Assembly (NCBI GenBank): GCA_964358175.1 | Contig: CAYHOI010000001.1 | Location: forward strand, 1 to 60,028 | Source of the DNA: CAYHOI01 sp964358175 | GTDB taxonomy: Bacteria > Margulisbacteria > Riflemargulisbacteria > GWF2-35-9 | DNA length: 60,028 nt | Reading direction: 5' to 3' | In this document: piece after piece, positions 48,923 through 57,179 of the stretch | How the letters are laid out: each line of letters starts with the position of its first letter | Numbering within the stretch: position 1 is the first letter of the stretch | Program-made: the position numbers and the translations under genes | The notes under the pieces: model-generated | Databases searched by the model: none | What the model was told of the DNA's origin: nothing | What the model saw: only the letters and a program-made list of their open reading frames with translations

Positions 48923-51236
48923 AAGCGGATTCTGCCTCCTGGGGCTGTGTCGACTCCCTTTGGCTGATGACGAGATTCATGAGGGAAGTTACATCCAGAA
49001 TAAGCCCTATGTCTCCGGTTCCCATGATTGTCGCTGACTGGATAATATAGTATTTTGAGGAAGCAGAGTCAATGTTTTTTATGACTATTTCTTCTTCTCC
49101 TAGGAGCTTGTCTACAAGGATTCCTGTGAGGGCATCATTGTAGTTTACGACGACAATAAACAGTTTCTTCTGAATACGAATATCAAACTCTTTTCCATAA
49201 AGAAGTTGTCCTAGATTTACCAAGGGAATGAGGTTTTCGCGAAGGAGAATGTGGGGTTTCTGGTTAATAAAACGAACATCTTTGCCCGAACAACGCATGA
49301 CCTCATCCACGAAGCTGATGGGAATGATAAAAGTGCGTTTCTGACAAAGAGTGACCAGCCCATGGATGATTGCCATGGTGAGAGGTAGACTGATACGAAA
49401 ATGGGTGCCTTGTCCAAGCGTGCTTTCAACGGTAATCTGTCCTCCAAGTTTTTGAACCTTGTTTTGGACTACATCCATGCCGACGCCACGCCCAGAAATA
49501 TCCGATACGGCTTCCTTTGTAGAAAACCCTGGATGAAAGATATAGTTGATAACCTCTGTATCAGAGAGGCTTTTTGCAATGGCCGGTGTAACAAGATCTT
49601 TCTTGATAAGGGATTTTCGGATAATATCCGGGTCAATGCCCTTTCCATCATCTGAAACCACAAAAGTGGCTTTATCATGTTTTTGATAAGCTTCGATTCT
49701 GATAAGCCCCATTTCTTTTTTCCTGTTACTGATTCGAACGGCAGGTTCTTCAATGCCATGGTCAATTGCATTTCGGATCAGATGGATCATCATGTCGTTG
49801 AGATGTCGAAGGATCATTCGATCCAGTTCTACTTGCTGTCCGACGATATCAAGTCGAACTTTTTTGCCAAGCTTTCTGGCGAGGTCACGAATTAATCTGG
49901 GGTATTTCTCAACGATATTGCTGAGGGGGATCGTTCTGATATTGAGTAGTTCTGTTTGAAGATGATAGGTAATTTGCCCAAGATGGTTAACAAGGCTGAG
50001 AAGCTCAACGACATGGGGATTGAGGGTATACTCTTCCTCAAGTTTGAGAATGTTTTGCGCGATTTTGTTTCGGTCGATGAGAATCTCTCCTAGTAAATTA
50101 ATGAGAGAATCTAGTTTTTTGATGTTTATTTGAACCTCTTGCGCTTCCTCTTGTACAATAGGGGGGGAGGCAGGACCGATTGGTTGAGCTTCATCGATAA
50201 CTTGGGGTGGCGGAGGAGTGTTCGGTGAAGACCAATCAACCTTTATGATCCCCTCTGTATTATGAATTTGTTCGACAAGAGATTGAATCTGTTCAGTAGG
50301 AATCTCTTGTTCAAAGTAGATGGTTAAAGGAGGCTGGGCTTTGCCGCCCTCAATTTCTTGGATGGAAGGAGTTGAGTGAAAAGAAACCTTGTGTTTATTC
50401 AAGACTTGGAGCACCTGAAACATACGTACAGCGGGGAGTGATTCATCTGCATTTAGACGTATTAACAGACCCCCGCCATCAAATTCCGAAAGGGCTGGGG
50501 GCAATCCTAATGTTTCTGTGGGGAGGGGAGCGATCCAGTCGATCTTTTTGATCCCATCTATGTGTTGAAGCTTTTCGATGAGAAGCTGGTATTGCTCAGC
50601 GGGAATTTCTTGTTCAAGATGGATCGTCAGTGGAGGTTGGGCTTTGCCGCCCTCGATTTCTTGGCTGGAAGGGTTAGACTGGAAAGGAATCCTTTGTTCG
50701 TTCAATACTTGGAGTACCTGAAACATGCGTACACTGGGCATGAGTTCATCAGCAAGAAGCTCAATCATCATCCCACCTGCCTGCGTGAGTTCAGAAGAAA
50801 TACTTGGCTTTAAAATTGGGGGTGGTGTGCTGGACGCAGGTGTAAGGTTTTTGAAATCATTGATTAGACTGGAAATCTCTCGCTCATCAAAATCCTTCTT
50901 TGGGTTGATAATAGCCTGATGCATGGTATTCATCCCATCTAATGCCCTAAAGAGTAAGTCAAGAAACTGTGCGGGGATGGTGGTGGTGGTGGTGTCCCGA
51001 TATCTTGATAGAACACTCTCAATTTCGTGTGAAAATTGACTTAGAAGCATAAAGTCAGCTATTCCTGCATTTCCCTTGATCGTATGAAAACTTCGAAAAA
51101 GCTGCTCAATCGAACCCGCTCGGTCTGTGTCTTGTTCAAGGGAGACGAGACTGTTTTCGATTTCGTGCAGATGAGTAAGCAGATCATTAAGGAAAATGTC
51201 ACGTTCCTGAGGGGTTAAAGCCAGTTTAACTTTCAT
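48903..51236 (-). CDS. cheA: Chemotaxis histidine kinase CheA with duplicated P2 domain
   Basis: CheA phosphorylates CheY in response to chemoreceptors. In 777 residues it has P1 with the phosphorylated H51 (F-H-T-I-K-G), two P2-like domains (about 155-235 and 256-336), P3 dimerisation (about 369-435), P4 ATPase with N box H-L-I-R-N-A-I-D-H-G (485-494), G1 D-D-G-K-G-I-D and G2 G-R-G-V-G-M-D, and P5 (about 620-760). P2 is the response-regulator docking domain. The two copies share R-M-F-Q-V-L-Q-V-L-N and Q-E-I-E-G-G-K-A-Q-P-P-L-T-I, and are very similar at DNA level (50229-50471 and 50532-50774). The gene starts two bases after rpoD. Confidence 0.97.
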   Translation of the reverse strand: MKVKLALTPQERDIFLNDLLTHLHEIENSLVSLEQDTDRAGSIEQLFRSFHTIKGNAGIADFMLLSQFSHEIESVLSRYRDTTTTTIPAQFLDLLFRALDGMNTMHQAIINPKKDFDEREISSLINDFKNLTPASSTPPPILKPSISSELTQAGGMMIELLADELMPSVRMFQVLQVLNEQRIPFQSNPSSQEIEGGKAQPPLTIHLEQEIPAEQYQLLIEKLQHIDGIKKIDWIAPLPTETLGLPPALSEFDGGGLLIRLNADESLPAVRMFQVLQVLNKHKVSFHSTPSIQEIEGGKAQPPLTIYFEQEIPTEQIQSLVEQIHNTEGIIKVDWSSPNTPPPPQVIDEAQPIGPASPPIVQEEAQEVQINIKKLDSLINLLGEILIDRNKIAQNILKLEEEYTLNPHVVELLSLVNHLGQITYHLQTELLNIRTIPLSNIVEKYPRLIRDLARKLGKKVRLDIVGQQVELDRMILRHLNDMMIHLIRNAIDHGIEEPAVRISNRKKEMGLIRIEAYQKHDKATFVVSDDGKGIDPDIIRKSLIKKDLVTPAIAKSLSDTEVINYIFHPGFSTKEAVSDISGRGVGMDVVQNKVQKLGGQITVESTLGQGTHFRISLPLTMAIIHGLVTLCQKRTFIIPISFVDEVMRCSGKDVRFINQKPHILLRENLIPLVNLGQLLYGKEFDIRIQKKLFIVVVNYNDALTGILVDKLLGEEEIVIKNIDSASSKYYIIQSATIMGTGDIGLILDVTSLMNLVISQRESTQPQEAESAYEYTHS

Positions 51237-51238
51237 CT

Positions 51239-52318
51239 CTATACCTCGTGTAGATAGCCCCGCAACTTTTTAAGGCGGGAGGGATGTCGCAGCTTTTTGA
51301 GTGCCTTTGCTTCGATTTGCCTGATTCTTTCCCGAGTCACGTCATAGACCTTTCCGACTTCTTCAAGGGTTCTCGGACGATCATCCACGAGACCGAATCT
51401 TAGTTTAATGACCATGCGTTCGCGTTCAGAGAGCTCTGACATGATCTCATCTAAGTCTTTGCGAAGTAGATTGCGAAACAGGTTGCTTTCTGGAGATTCG
51501 GTTTTATCATCTTTGACAAAATCTCCAAGCTTGGAGCTATCTGCTTCATCGCCGATAGGTGTTTCTAGTGAAATTGGAGTTAAAGAGGATCGGAATATCT
51601 CGCGAATTTTTTCAACTGGCATGTCCATAAATGTTGAAATTTCTTCCTCCGTGGGTTTTCGGCCTTTTTCTTGCATGAGTGTTCTGGAAGCTTTCCGAAG
51701 TTTGCTCATGGTCTCTCCCAAATGAACGGGAATTCGAATCGTGCGGGACTGGTCGGAGATTGCTCGGGTAATCGCTTGGCGAATCCACCACGTTGCGTAG
51801 GTTGAAAATTTGTATCCCTTACGGTAGTCAAATTTTTCAGCAGCTCGAATGAGTCCGATATTGCCTTCCTGAATAAGATCCAAAAAGGCCATTCCTCTGC
51901 CAATATATTTTTTGGCAATACTGACGACTAAGCGAAGATTTGCATCAATCAACTGTTGTTTGGCAACAGGATCGCCCTCAGCAACCAGTTTGGCAATCCG
52001 CTGCTCATCCTGAAGATTGAGCAGGCTGACTTTTCCAATTTCTTTGAGATACATTTTGACGACATCAGAGGTTTTGGTCTCCATTTCATCTGCGGGTTCG
52101 CTGATTTCGGCCGCAGGTGATCCCTGCCCCTCCTCAGAGGGATCAGGTGGAGCTTCTTTAACGATCTCAACCCCCTGATTAAGGAGATTGTCCAGCTGAT
52201 CCATGTTGTTTTCGGGCTCAGCGATAATCTCCAGAATGTCATCTGGTGTTAAGTAATTCGGAGAATAAAGAGGCTCACTTTCTCCGAGATCGAATTCTGG
52301 ACTACCTTCAAATACCAT
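51239..52318 (-). CDS. rpoD: Primary RNA polymerase sigma factor
   Basis: RpoD (SigA) directs most transcription. The 359-residue protein has a short region 1.1 (L-T-P-D-D-I-L-E-I-I), an acidic linker, region 1.2-2 with N-L-R-L-V-V-S-I-A-K-K-Y and F-S-T-Y-A-T-W-W-I-R-Q-A-I, region 3, and region 4 with T-L-E-E-V-G and T-R-E-R-I-R-Q-I-E. It is on the short side for a primary sigma. AAGGA precedes ATG 52318. The usual neighbour dnaG is absent; cheA follows almost immediately, so main sigma and chemotaxis kinase may share a transcript. Confidence 0.97.
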   Translation of the reverse strand: MVFEGSPEFDLGESEPLYSPNYLTPDDILEIIAEPENNMDQLDNLLNQGVEIVKEAPPDPSEEGQGSPAAEISEPADEMETKTSDVVKMYLKEIGKVSLLNLQDEQRIAKLVAEGDPVAKQQLIDANLRLVVSIAKKYIGRGMAFLDLIQEGNIGLIRAAEKFDYRKGYKFSTYATWWIRQAITRAISDQSRTIRIPVHLGETMSKLRKASRTLMQEKGRKPTEEEISTFMDMPVEKIREIFRSSLTPISLETPIGDEADSSKLGDFVKDDKTESPESNLFRNLLRKDLDEIMSELSERERMVIKLRFGLVDDRPRTLEEVGKVYDVTRERIRQIEAKALKKLRHPSRLKKLRGYLHEV

Positions 52319-52334
52319 TGATGTTCCTTCGATG

Positions 52335-52356
52335 AATCGTGAAGTATTCCACGATT
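52335..52356 (-). promoter_or_regulatory. Small hairpin in the rpoD leader
   Basis: AATCGTG (52335-52341) pairs with CACGATT (52350-52356) around an eight-base loop, about 17 bases before the rpoD start. It may affect translation or be chance. The rest of the 123-base gap to the ferredoxin gene has a TATACT on the minus strand but no good -35. Confidence 0.25.
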
Positions 52357-52441
52357 TCAGTCATGTGTTATGCCCCGGTGATCCTGCATGGGGGATACAC
52401 TTCATATTAAACAAAGTATAGCGTTAAGTAAAGGGACTCTC

Positions 52442-52624
52442 TTATAAGGAGATGGCTTCAACTGGGCAGGCTTCGATTGCTTCTTCGATTTCTGAATCGG
52501 ATGCTCCTCCTGCATTCTTGACGATGGCGACCCCTTTGTTGTCATCCATTTCAAATACATCATCGAGCATCGAACTACAGACTCCACAACCGATACACTT
52601 GTTCTCATCTATTTGCAATGCCAT
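52442..52624 (-). CDS. Small [4Fe-4S] ferredoxin
   Basis: The 60-residue protein has C10-x2-C13-x2-C16 and C53 followed by proline, the ligand set of a single-cluster ferredoxin. It is acidic and should carry electrons in the cytoplasm. AAGGAGG lies nine bases before ATG 52624, so I reject the longer frame starting at 52669. The partner enzyme is not evident from the neighbours (formyl-THF cyclo-ligase upstream, rpoD downstream). Confidence 0.93.
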   Translation of the reverse strand: MALQIDENKCIGCGVCSSMLDDVFEMDDNKGVAIVKNAGGASDSEIEEAIEACPVEAISL

Positions 52625-52698
52625 GAATAATTCCTCCTTCTGGAAGTTGATCCTTGGGGTAGTATACAAAAAAAGGGGATAGAATGCAATCGTCCTGG

Positions 52699-53241
52699 CT
52701 ATATCAGAAGCATTTTCTCTGTGATAATCACATCAAGCTGGATATCATGGGATTCGACAGGGAGATGGTCAACGAGCTGGAAGTCGTAGCAAAAACCGAT
52801 TTTTAAGGTTTTTTTGGTCAAAAAGCGATCATAATATCCTTTTCCGTAGCCAAGCCGGTAGCGATGTTGGTCGCAGGCCAGGCAGGGGATGATGGCAACA
52901 TCAGGAAGTATGGGTGCGAAGATAGTTTCCGGGGCATCCGGAACCGGGATGTGGTGAGGCCCTTCTTTTATCGCTGAATCGGGTGTAAAGCGAATCGGAT
53001 AGAGCTGATCCCCCCTGATTCCTGGAAGAAAGAGGGCTTTGTTTTGTTTCCAGAAATAATCAAACATTATGGTCGTATCTACTTCGTGGTGAATGGGATA
53101 GTAAATCAGCATGGAGTCAAAAGATTTGTTGTGCAGATAGCCTTTTAACCGAGCAAAGATTGCTTGACTGAGTGAGTAAATCTGGTCTGACGACAGTGCT
53201 CTTCGCTCGGTAAGGATACGGTTTCGCAGAACGGTTTTCAT
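52699..53241 (-). CDS. 5-formyltetrahydrofolate cyclo-ligase
   Basis: The 180-residue protein converts 5-formyl-THF to 5,10-methenyl-THF using ATP. It has the family C-terminal motif R-L-G-Y-G-K-G-Y-Y-D-R-F and an N-terminal K-x-x-L-R-x-x-x-L-x-x-R-R. Length is normal. ATG 53241 is the start; it is the first gene of the minus-strand group that leads to ferredoxin and rpoD. Confidence 0.92.
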   Translation of the reverse strand: MKTVLRNRILTERRALSSDQIYSLSQAIFARLKGYLHNKSFDSMLIYYPIHHEVDTTIMFDYFWKQNKALFLPGIRGDQLYPIRFTPDSAIKEGPHHIPVPDAPETIFAPILPDVAIIPCLACDQHRYRLGYGKGYYDRFLTKKTLKIGFCYDFQLVDHLPVESHDIQLDVIITEKMLLI

Positions 53242-53536
53242 GATCCCTTATATGATGTGCTCATGAAAGGAGTATTCCAGCTCTTGCAATAATTTTTTCT
53301 GGCGATCATTCATACCGGATACCCTAGTTTTCATCCTTCGTTCAGTATACCCATGTCATTTGCAAAAAGTAAAATGCCGATCATTATTTTACGACGCCAT
53401 TGCCGATAAAGGTTCGCTGGTAGCTTTGTGGCGTTCTCAAACAGCGTTCTGCCGTTTACTTGGAGGAGTCCAGCTCGTCAAGCCATTTGCCAAAATGCTA
53501 TGTCTTTTGTCCAATGATTTGATAAAATGATATGAT
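53242..53536. other. Intergenic stretch without a recognisable gene
   Basis: This 295-base stretch shows no frame with family-like features. GCGTTCT occurs twice within 53431-53451. It may hold decayed sequence belonging to the ATPase remnant that follows, but I cannot trace the frame across the stop at 53528-53530. Confidence 0.4.
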
Positions 53537-53707
53537 ATGGGTTTATATTTTCAAACGGAGGGAGCCAGCGACTATGTCATTGAAATCGGAGGTAAGGGAA
53601 AAGGTCGCGAGCAATTTAAAGGCATAGCCCTTTCTAAATCCATCATTCTGAGCCACAGTGATGACACACAAGGCATCAAACGTCCGTTGGTCTTGGCGGG
53701 ATACTAA
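53537..53707 (+). pseudogene. C-terminal remnant of an AAA/DUF4143-type ATPase
   Basis: A 56-codon frame from ATG 53537 to TAA 53707 encodes Y-V-I-E-I-G-G-K-G-K-G-R-E-Q-F-K-G and a short tail. The pattern E-I-G-G-K-x-K-x-x-x-Q-x-K is characteristic of the very end of a family of ATP-binding proteins of the AAA_14/DUF4143 group. The N-terminal ATPase part is missing. It belongs to a different branch from the intact ATPase that follows, which lacks this tail. Confidence 0.5.
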
Positions 53708-53722
53708 GTCATTGTCATTGTC

Positions 53723-53850
53723 ACGAAATAACCTGCTCATCATGATAACCAGCCCATAGTCCCACTATGAGCTGGTTATCATGCCTGAAAGTCAATTCAG
53801 AAATATGGCGCGATCTGAGCAGGTTATTTCGTTCCAGTCCCTAGGCTGAG
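53723..53850. repeat. Dispersed inverted-repeat element, copy 2
   Basis: A perfect 17-base inverted repeat joins 53723-53739 to 53816-53832 (ACGAAATAACCTGCTCA and its complement). Inside it, 53741-53759 pairs with 53765-53783 in 18 of 19 positions. The right end matches copy 1 at 31870-31905. No transposase is present, so this resembles a MITE- or REP-like non-autonomous element. It sits between the ATPase remnant and the intact ATPase gene. Confidence 0.75.
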
Positions 53851-53883
53851 AATGACTATTATTCAACGCATTGAAATATAGTC

Positions 53884-53912
53884 TTGACTTTTGTGCAATA
53901 CATTGATAAAAA
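53884..53912 (+). promoter_or_regulatory. Possible promoter of the AAA/DUF4143 gene
   Basis: TTGACT at 53884-53889 is followed by weak -10 candidates (GATAAA at 53905, TAAAAA at 53907). The -35 box lies exactly 36 bases before ATG 53920, the same spacing as for the PP2C phosphatase gene. There is no Shine-Dalgarno sequence. Confidence 0.35.
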
Positions 53913-53919
53913 TACAGTC

Positions 53920-55047
53920 ATGGAAAGACAACTGGAATCACTTATACTGAAAGATTTAAAGAAGAAAATGGTGTTCTTGACTGGACCAAGACAAGTCGGA
54001 AAAACCTATTTGGCAAAAGAAATAATGACATCTTTTGCCAGCCCAATCTATCTAAACTACGATCAGGTTAATGATGCTCGCACTATACAATCGCAGAGTT
54101 GGCCACTTACCGCTGATATACTTGTATTTGATGAAATCCATAAAATGAAAAACTGGAAAAACTATCTAAAAGGAGTCTTTGATACTAGGCAACCAAATCA
54201 AGCAGTTCTTGTTACGGGGTCGTCCCGGATGGAAACATTCCGACAAACAGGATCATCCCTAGCTGGGCGATATTTTCATTATCGTCTTTATCCCTTTTCG
54301 GTAAAAGAAATGAAGGCTCCAAGTTCAGTCAATGAAAGGCTGGAAAAGCTTAATCAACTGGGAGGATTTCCTGAACCCTTGTTGTCGGATTCAGAGCAAG
54401 AAGCCTCTCGTTGGAGGAATCAATATGCCACAGATCTCATTCGAGAAGATATCCTAGACTTCAGCCAAATCCATGAGGTTCGTGCTATGAGATTATTATT
54501 AGAGCTACTGAGGAGCAGGGTCGGTTCAAGTCTTTCATATAAATCTCTTGCAGAAGACCTTCAGATTTCACCAAATACGGTTAGAAAATATGTTTCGATC
54601 CTTGAGAGTCTCTATATAGTATTTCTGATCACTCCGTATCATCGTAATATCGCGCGTTCGATTTTAAAGGAACCCAAACTTTATTTTTACGATACGGGTA
54701 TGGTTAATGGGGATGTGGGGAAGCAACTCGAAAATACCTGTGCAGTTAGTTTACTGAAGCATGTTCATTTTTTACAGGACTCACAAGGCAAGATTATTAA
54801 CCTTCATTATATTCGGACCAAAGAAGGCAAAGAGATTGATTTTGTTTTGACTGAAGAGGAAGCACTCCGAATGCTCATTGAAGTGAAAACATCTGATGAG
54901 AGCCCGTCAAAGATGCTTCAGTTGGTTCATGAGCGTTTCCCAGCTACAGAAGCTGTTCAACTCGTTCAACATTTGCGTCAGTCCAAAAGGGATGGGGCGA
55001 TTCAAATTGTTAACGCAGCCAAGTGGTTGTCAGAGTTATCGGCATAA
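53920..55047 (+). CDS. AAA_14/DUF4143 ATPase
   Basis: The 375-residue protein has Walker A G-P-R-Q-V-G-K-T-Y near the start, Walker B V-F-D-E-I-H-K, sensor T-G-S-S-R-M, the R-Y-F-H-Y-R-L-Y-P-F-S motif, and a DUF4143 C-terminal domain with Y-F-Y-D-T-G and an E-I-D-F-V-L..I-E-V-K nuclease-like fold. Such ATPases are common accessory genes of archaea and candidate phyla; their function is mostly unknown. I prefer ATG 53920 to TTG 53884 because the latter is probably the -35 box. It is the only + strand gene between two minus-strand operons, which suggests later insertion. Confidence 0.9.
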   Translation: MERQLESLILKDLKKKMVFLTGPRQVGKTYLAKEIMTSFASPIYLNYDQVNDARTIQSQSWPLTADILVFDEIHKMKNWKNYLKGVFDTRQPNQAVLVTGSSRMETFRQTGSSLAGRYFHYRLYPFSVKEMKAPSSVNERLEKLNQLGGFPEPLLSDSEQEASRWRNQYATDLIREDILDFSQIHEVRAMRLLLELLRSRVGSSLSYKSLAEDLQISPNTVRKYVSILESLYIVFLITPYHRNIARSILKEPKLYFYDTGMVNGDVGKQLENTCAVSLLKHVHFLQDSQGKIINLHYIRTKEGKEIDFVLTEEEALRMLIEVKTSDESPSKMLQLVHERFPATEAVQLVQHLRQSKRDGAIQIVNAAKWLSELSA

Positions 55048-55116
55048 GAACCGCAATATTTTCATGAATAAAGTGAGAAGTTCCAGGCATAAGTTAAGTG
55101 AGACGAATCATTTAAA

Positions 55117-56049
55117 CTATAACCCTAGCGTCACCAAGAGTGCGAGAATGCCGATCATCCAGAAGCGAACGACGATTTTGTTCTCAGTCCAACCGCAAAG
55201 CTCAAAGTGGTGATGGAGGGGAGACATTTTAAAGAGTCGCTTTCCTCCGGTGAGCTTAAAGAAAGAGACTTGAAAGATCACGGATAATGCCTCCGCCACG
55301 AATACGATGCCTAGGATAACGAGGGGTAATTCTTTGTGTAAGATGATGGAAATGCCTGCAAGAAGAGCCCCCAGCGAAAGAGAACCCGTATCCCCCATAA
55401 AGATTCGGGCAGGATTAATGTTAAACCACAGAAACCCGAATAATGCCCCTAATATAGCGACGATGAAGGTCAGTAGCTGGTAGTTGGATTCGTAAAATGA
55501 GAAAAGCAGTAGTCCCAGGAAAGCAATGAGTAAGTTGCCGGCTACCAGTCCGTCCAAGCCGTCTGTGAGGTTTACCGCGTTCGAGGTGCCGACGATAATA
55601 AACACCAGCAACAGATAGTAGCCTATAGGGCCGAGTTGTTTGAGCAGTTCAGGCGCCGTGGAATAATGGTTGGCGGCGGCAAGAAGGCCCACAAAAATCG
55701 ATGCCACCACGATTTGGAAGAAAATCTTATGTTTCCCACTCAGTCCTTTGTTTTGCTTTTGAAAGACCTTTTGAAGATCATCGATGAGTCCGATGAGTCC
55801 ATACCCTATGAGAAGAAAAAAGGGAAGAAGAACCCAAGGATCAGCGTGGATGGGTTGGGTGAGCAGAACGACGAGGATCGAAAGCAGTATCGCAACCCCG
55901 CCCATTGTGGGAGTTCCCTCTTTGATCAGGTGTGTTTTGGGTGCGTCTCGAAGAATGTATTGTTTGATATGGCGTTCGCGAAAGTAGTTGATTGCAAAAT
56001 TGGTTAGGAAAAGACAAAGACAACAGGAAATAAGAAATGTGCTAATCAT
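55117..56049 (-). CDS. mraY: Phospho-N-acetylmuramoyl-pentapeptide-transferase
   Basis: MraY transfers phospho-MurNAc-pentapeptide to undecaprenyl phosphate, making lipid I. The 310-residue membrane protein has T-P-T-M-G-G, L-I-D-D-L-Q-K, N-A-V-N-L-T-D-G-L-D-G-L, F-M-G-D-T-G-S-L-S-L-G and S-P-L-H-H-H-F-E, the complete active-site set. It overlaps the murF stop by four bases. The order murE-murF-mraY is that of the dcw cluster; murD and ftsW would be expected next but are not here, since the AAA gene follows. Confidence 0.97.
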   Translation of the reverse strand: MISTFLISCCLCLFLTNFAINYFRERHIKQYILRDAPKTHLIKEGTPTMGGVAILLSILVVLLTQPIHADPWVLLPFFLLIGYGLIGLIDDLQKVFQKQNKGLSGKHKIFFQIVVASIFVGLLAAANHYSTAPELLKQLGPIGYYLLLVFIIVGTSNAVNLTDGLDGLVAGNLLIAFLGLLLFSFYESNYQLLTFIVAILGALFGFLWFNINPARIFMGDTGSLSLGALLAGISIILHKELPLVILGIVFVAEALSVIFQVSFFKLTGGKRLFKMSPLHHHFELCGWTENKIVVRFWMIGILALLVTLGL

Positions 56050-57179
56050 GGTGATGTCAACATAGAGATAATGTCTTCCATTTGCAAAGAGCGCGATCCC
56101 TTAAACAAGAGCACATAATGATGCAGGTGATTCTCCTTTATGGCACGAAAAACGTCTTCCCTACTGGCTGAATAATAGCACTTCACGGAACTTTTCACAA
56201 ATTTTTTGTAGGGTACTCCATAAAAGAAAGCATGAGCTATTTGAGGGTGTGATTTCACGAGTTTGACCAAGTCTTGATGGGCTTGGTCTGTGTGAGAGCC
56301 GAGTTCACGCATTTCACCAAGCACCACTGCAAGTGAACGGTGGGGGTGATCAGCTAAAAGTTTATGGATTGCATATTTCATGCTTTCGGGGTTGGCATTG
56401 TAAGTGTCGTCTATCAGCAAATTGTCTTCCCAGGTTATGAGCTGTTGGCGATGAGCACTTTCCGTGGAAAACAGATCAAAGACTTCTTTTGAAGCAGTGG
56501 CAGGGATGCCCAGGTGTTGCGCTAGAGCACCTGCCAGCTTGAAGTTGGAGAGCAGCTCCGAGGGCTCATCTATGCTAATCACTTGAAAACCATTTTTTAT
56601 GGCGATGGATCTGACCAGTTCGAAGTAAGGCATTTGTTCATTGAGAAAGGTAATATAAGGTTGCCCGGACTGTTTAGGAAAGCGATAGATCTCTGCTTTG
56701 GCCAGTGCGATGTTTCGACGAGTTTTGAGAAGTTCAAGGTGAGTAGAGCCTAGACTGACGATGATGACATAATTGGGTCTTGCGATTTGTGTGAGTTCGA
56801 GGATTTGCCCCCGTCCGCGCATCCCCATTTCGCAGACGAGGAACTGTGCTGTTGGTGGAGTATTGAGAAGGGTGAGGGGAACGCCGATTTCATTGTTCTG
56901 ATTCTGGGAAGTTTTATGTACGGAGAACTGGGTTTTGAGGATCTCGCTGACCAGATCCTTGACTGTGGTTTTGCCGGCACTCCCAGTGATTCCAATTACT
57001 TTTGCGCTGAAACAATTTTGGCGAACGTGACGGGCATAGCTTCGGAGAGGAACATCGAGTACTCTGGCAACACCCTTTTGTAGCGCCTGTTCGATGAAGT
57101 CATGGCCGTCGAAGCGGTCTCCTTTGATGGGGATGAAAATATCCCCCGGCTTTAATGTGCGACTATCGATGCTGTACAT
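56046..57179 (-). CDS. murF: UDP-MurNAc-tripeptide-D-Ala-D-Ala ligase (compact form)
   Basis: MurF adds D-Ala-D-Ala to the UDP-MurNAc-tripeptide. It has S-I-D-S-R-T-L-K-P-G-D-I-F, G-D-R-F-D-G-H-D-F-I, the P-loop G-I-T-G-S-A-G-K-T-T, N-N-E-I-G-V-P and D-D-T-Y-N-A-N-P-E-S-M. I start it at ATG 57179 (377 residues) because AAGGAA lies just upstream and the family motif begins right after; the frame from 57299 adds 40 residues with no family character inside murE. It is about 70 residues shorter than usual, missing part of the first domain and about 50 residues of the central domain. Confidence 0.93.
   Translation of the reverse strand: MYSIDSRTLKPGDIFIPIKGDRFDGHDFIEQALQKGVARVLDVPLRSYARHVRQNCFSAKVIGITGSAGKTTVKDLVSEILKTQFSVHKTSQNQNNEIGVPLTLLNTPPTAQFLVCEMGMRGRGQILELTQIARPNYVIIVSLGSTHLELLKTRRNIALAKAEIYRFPKQSGQPYITFLNEQMPYFELVRSIAIKNGFQVISIDEPSELLSNFKLAGALAQHLGIPATASKEVFDLFSTESAHRQQLITWEDNLLIDDTYNANPESMKYAIHKLLADHPHRSLAVVLGEMRELGSHTDQAHQDLVKLVKSHPQIAHAFFYGVPYKKFVKSSVKCYYSASREDVFRAIKENHLHHYVLLFKGSRSLQMEDIISMLTSP

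Noticed and set aside
52625..52669. A 15-residue extension of the ferredoxin
   Set aside because: The stretch contains the AAGGAGG site of the ATG at 52624.
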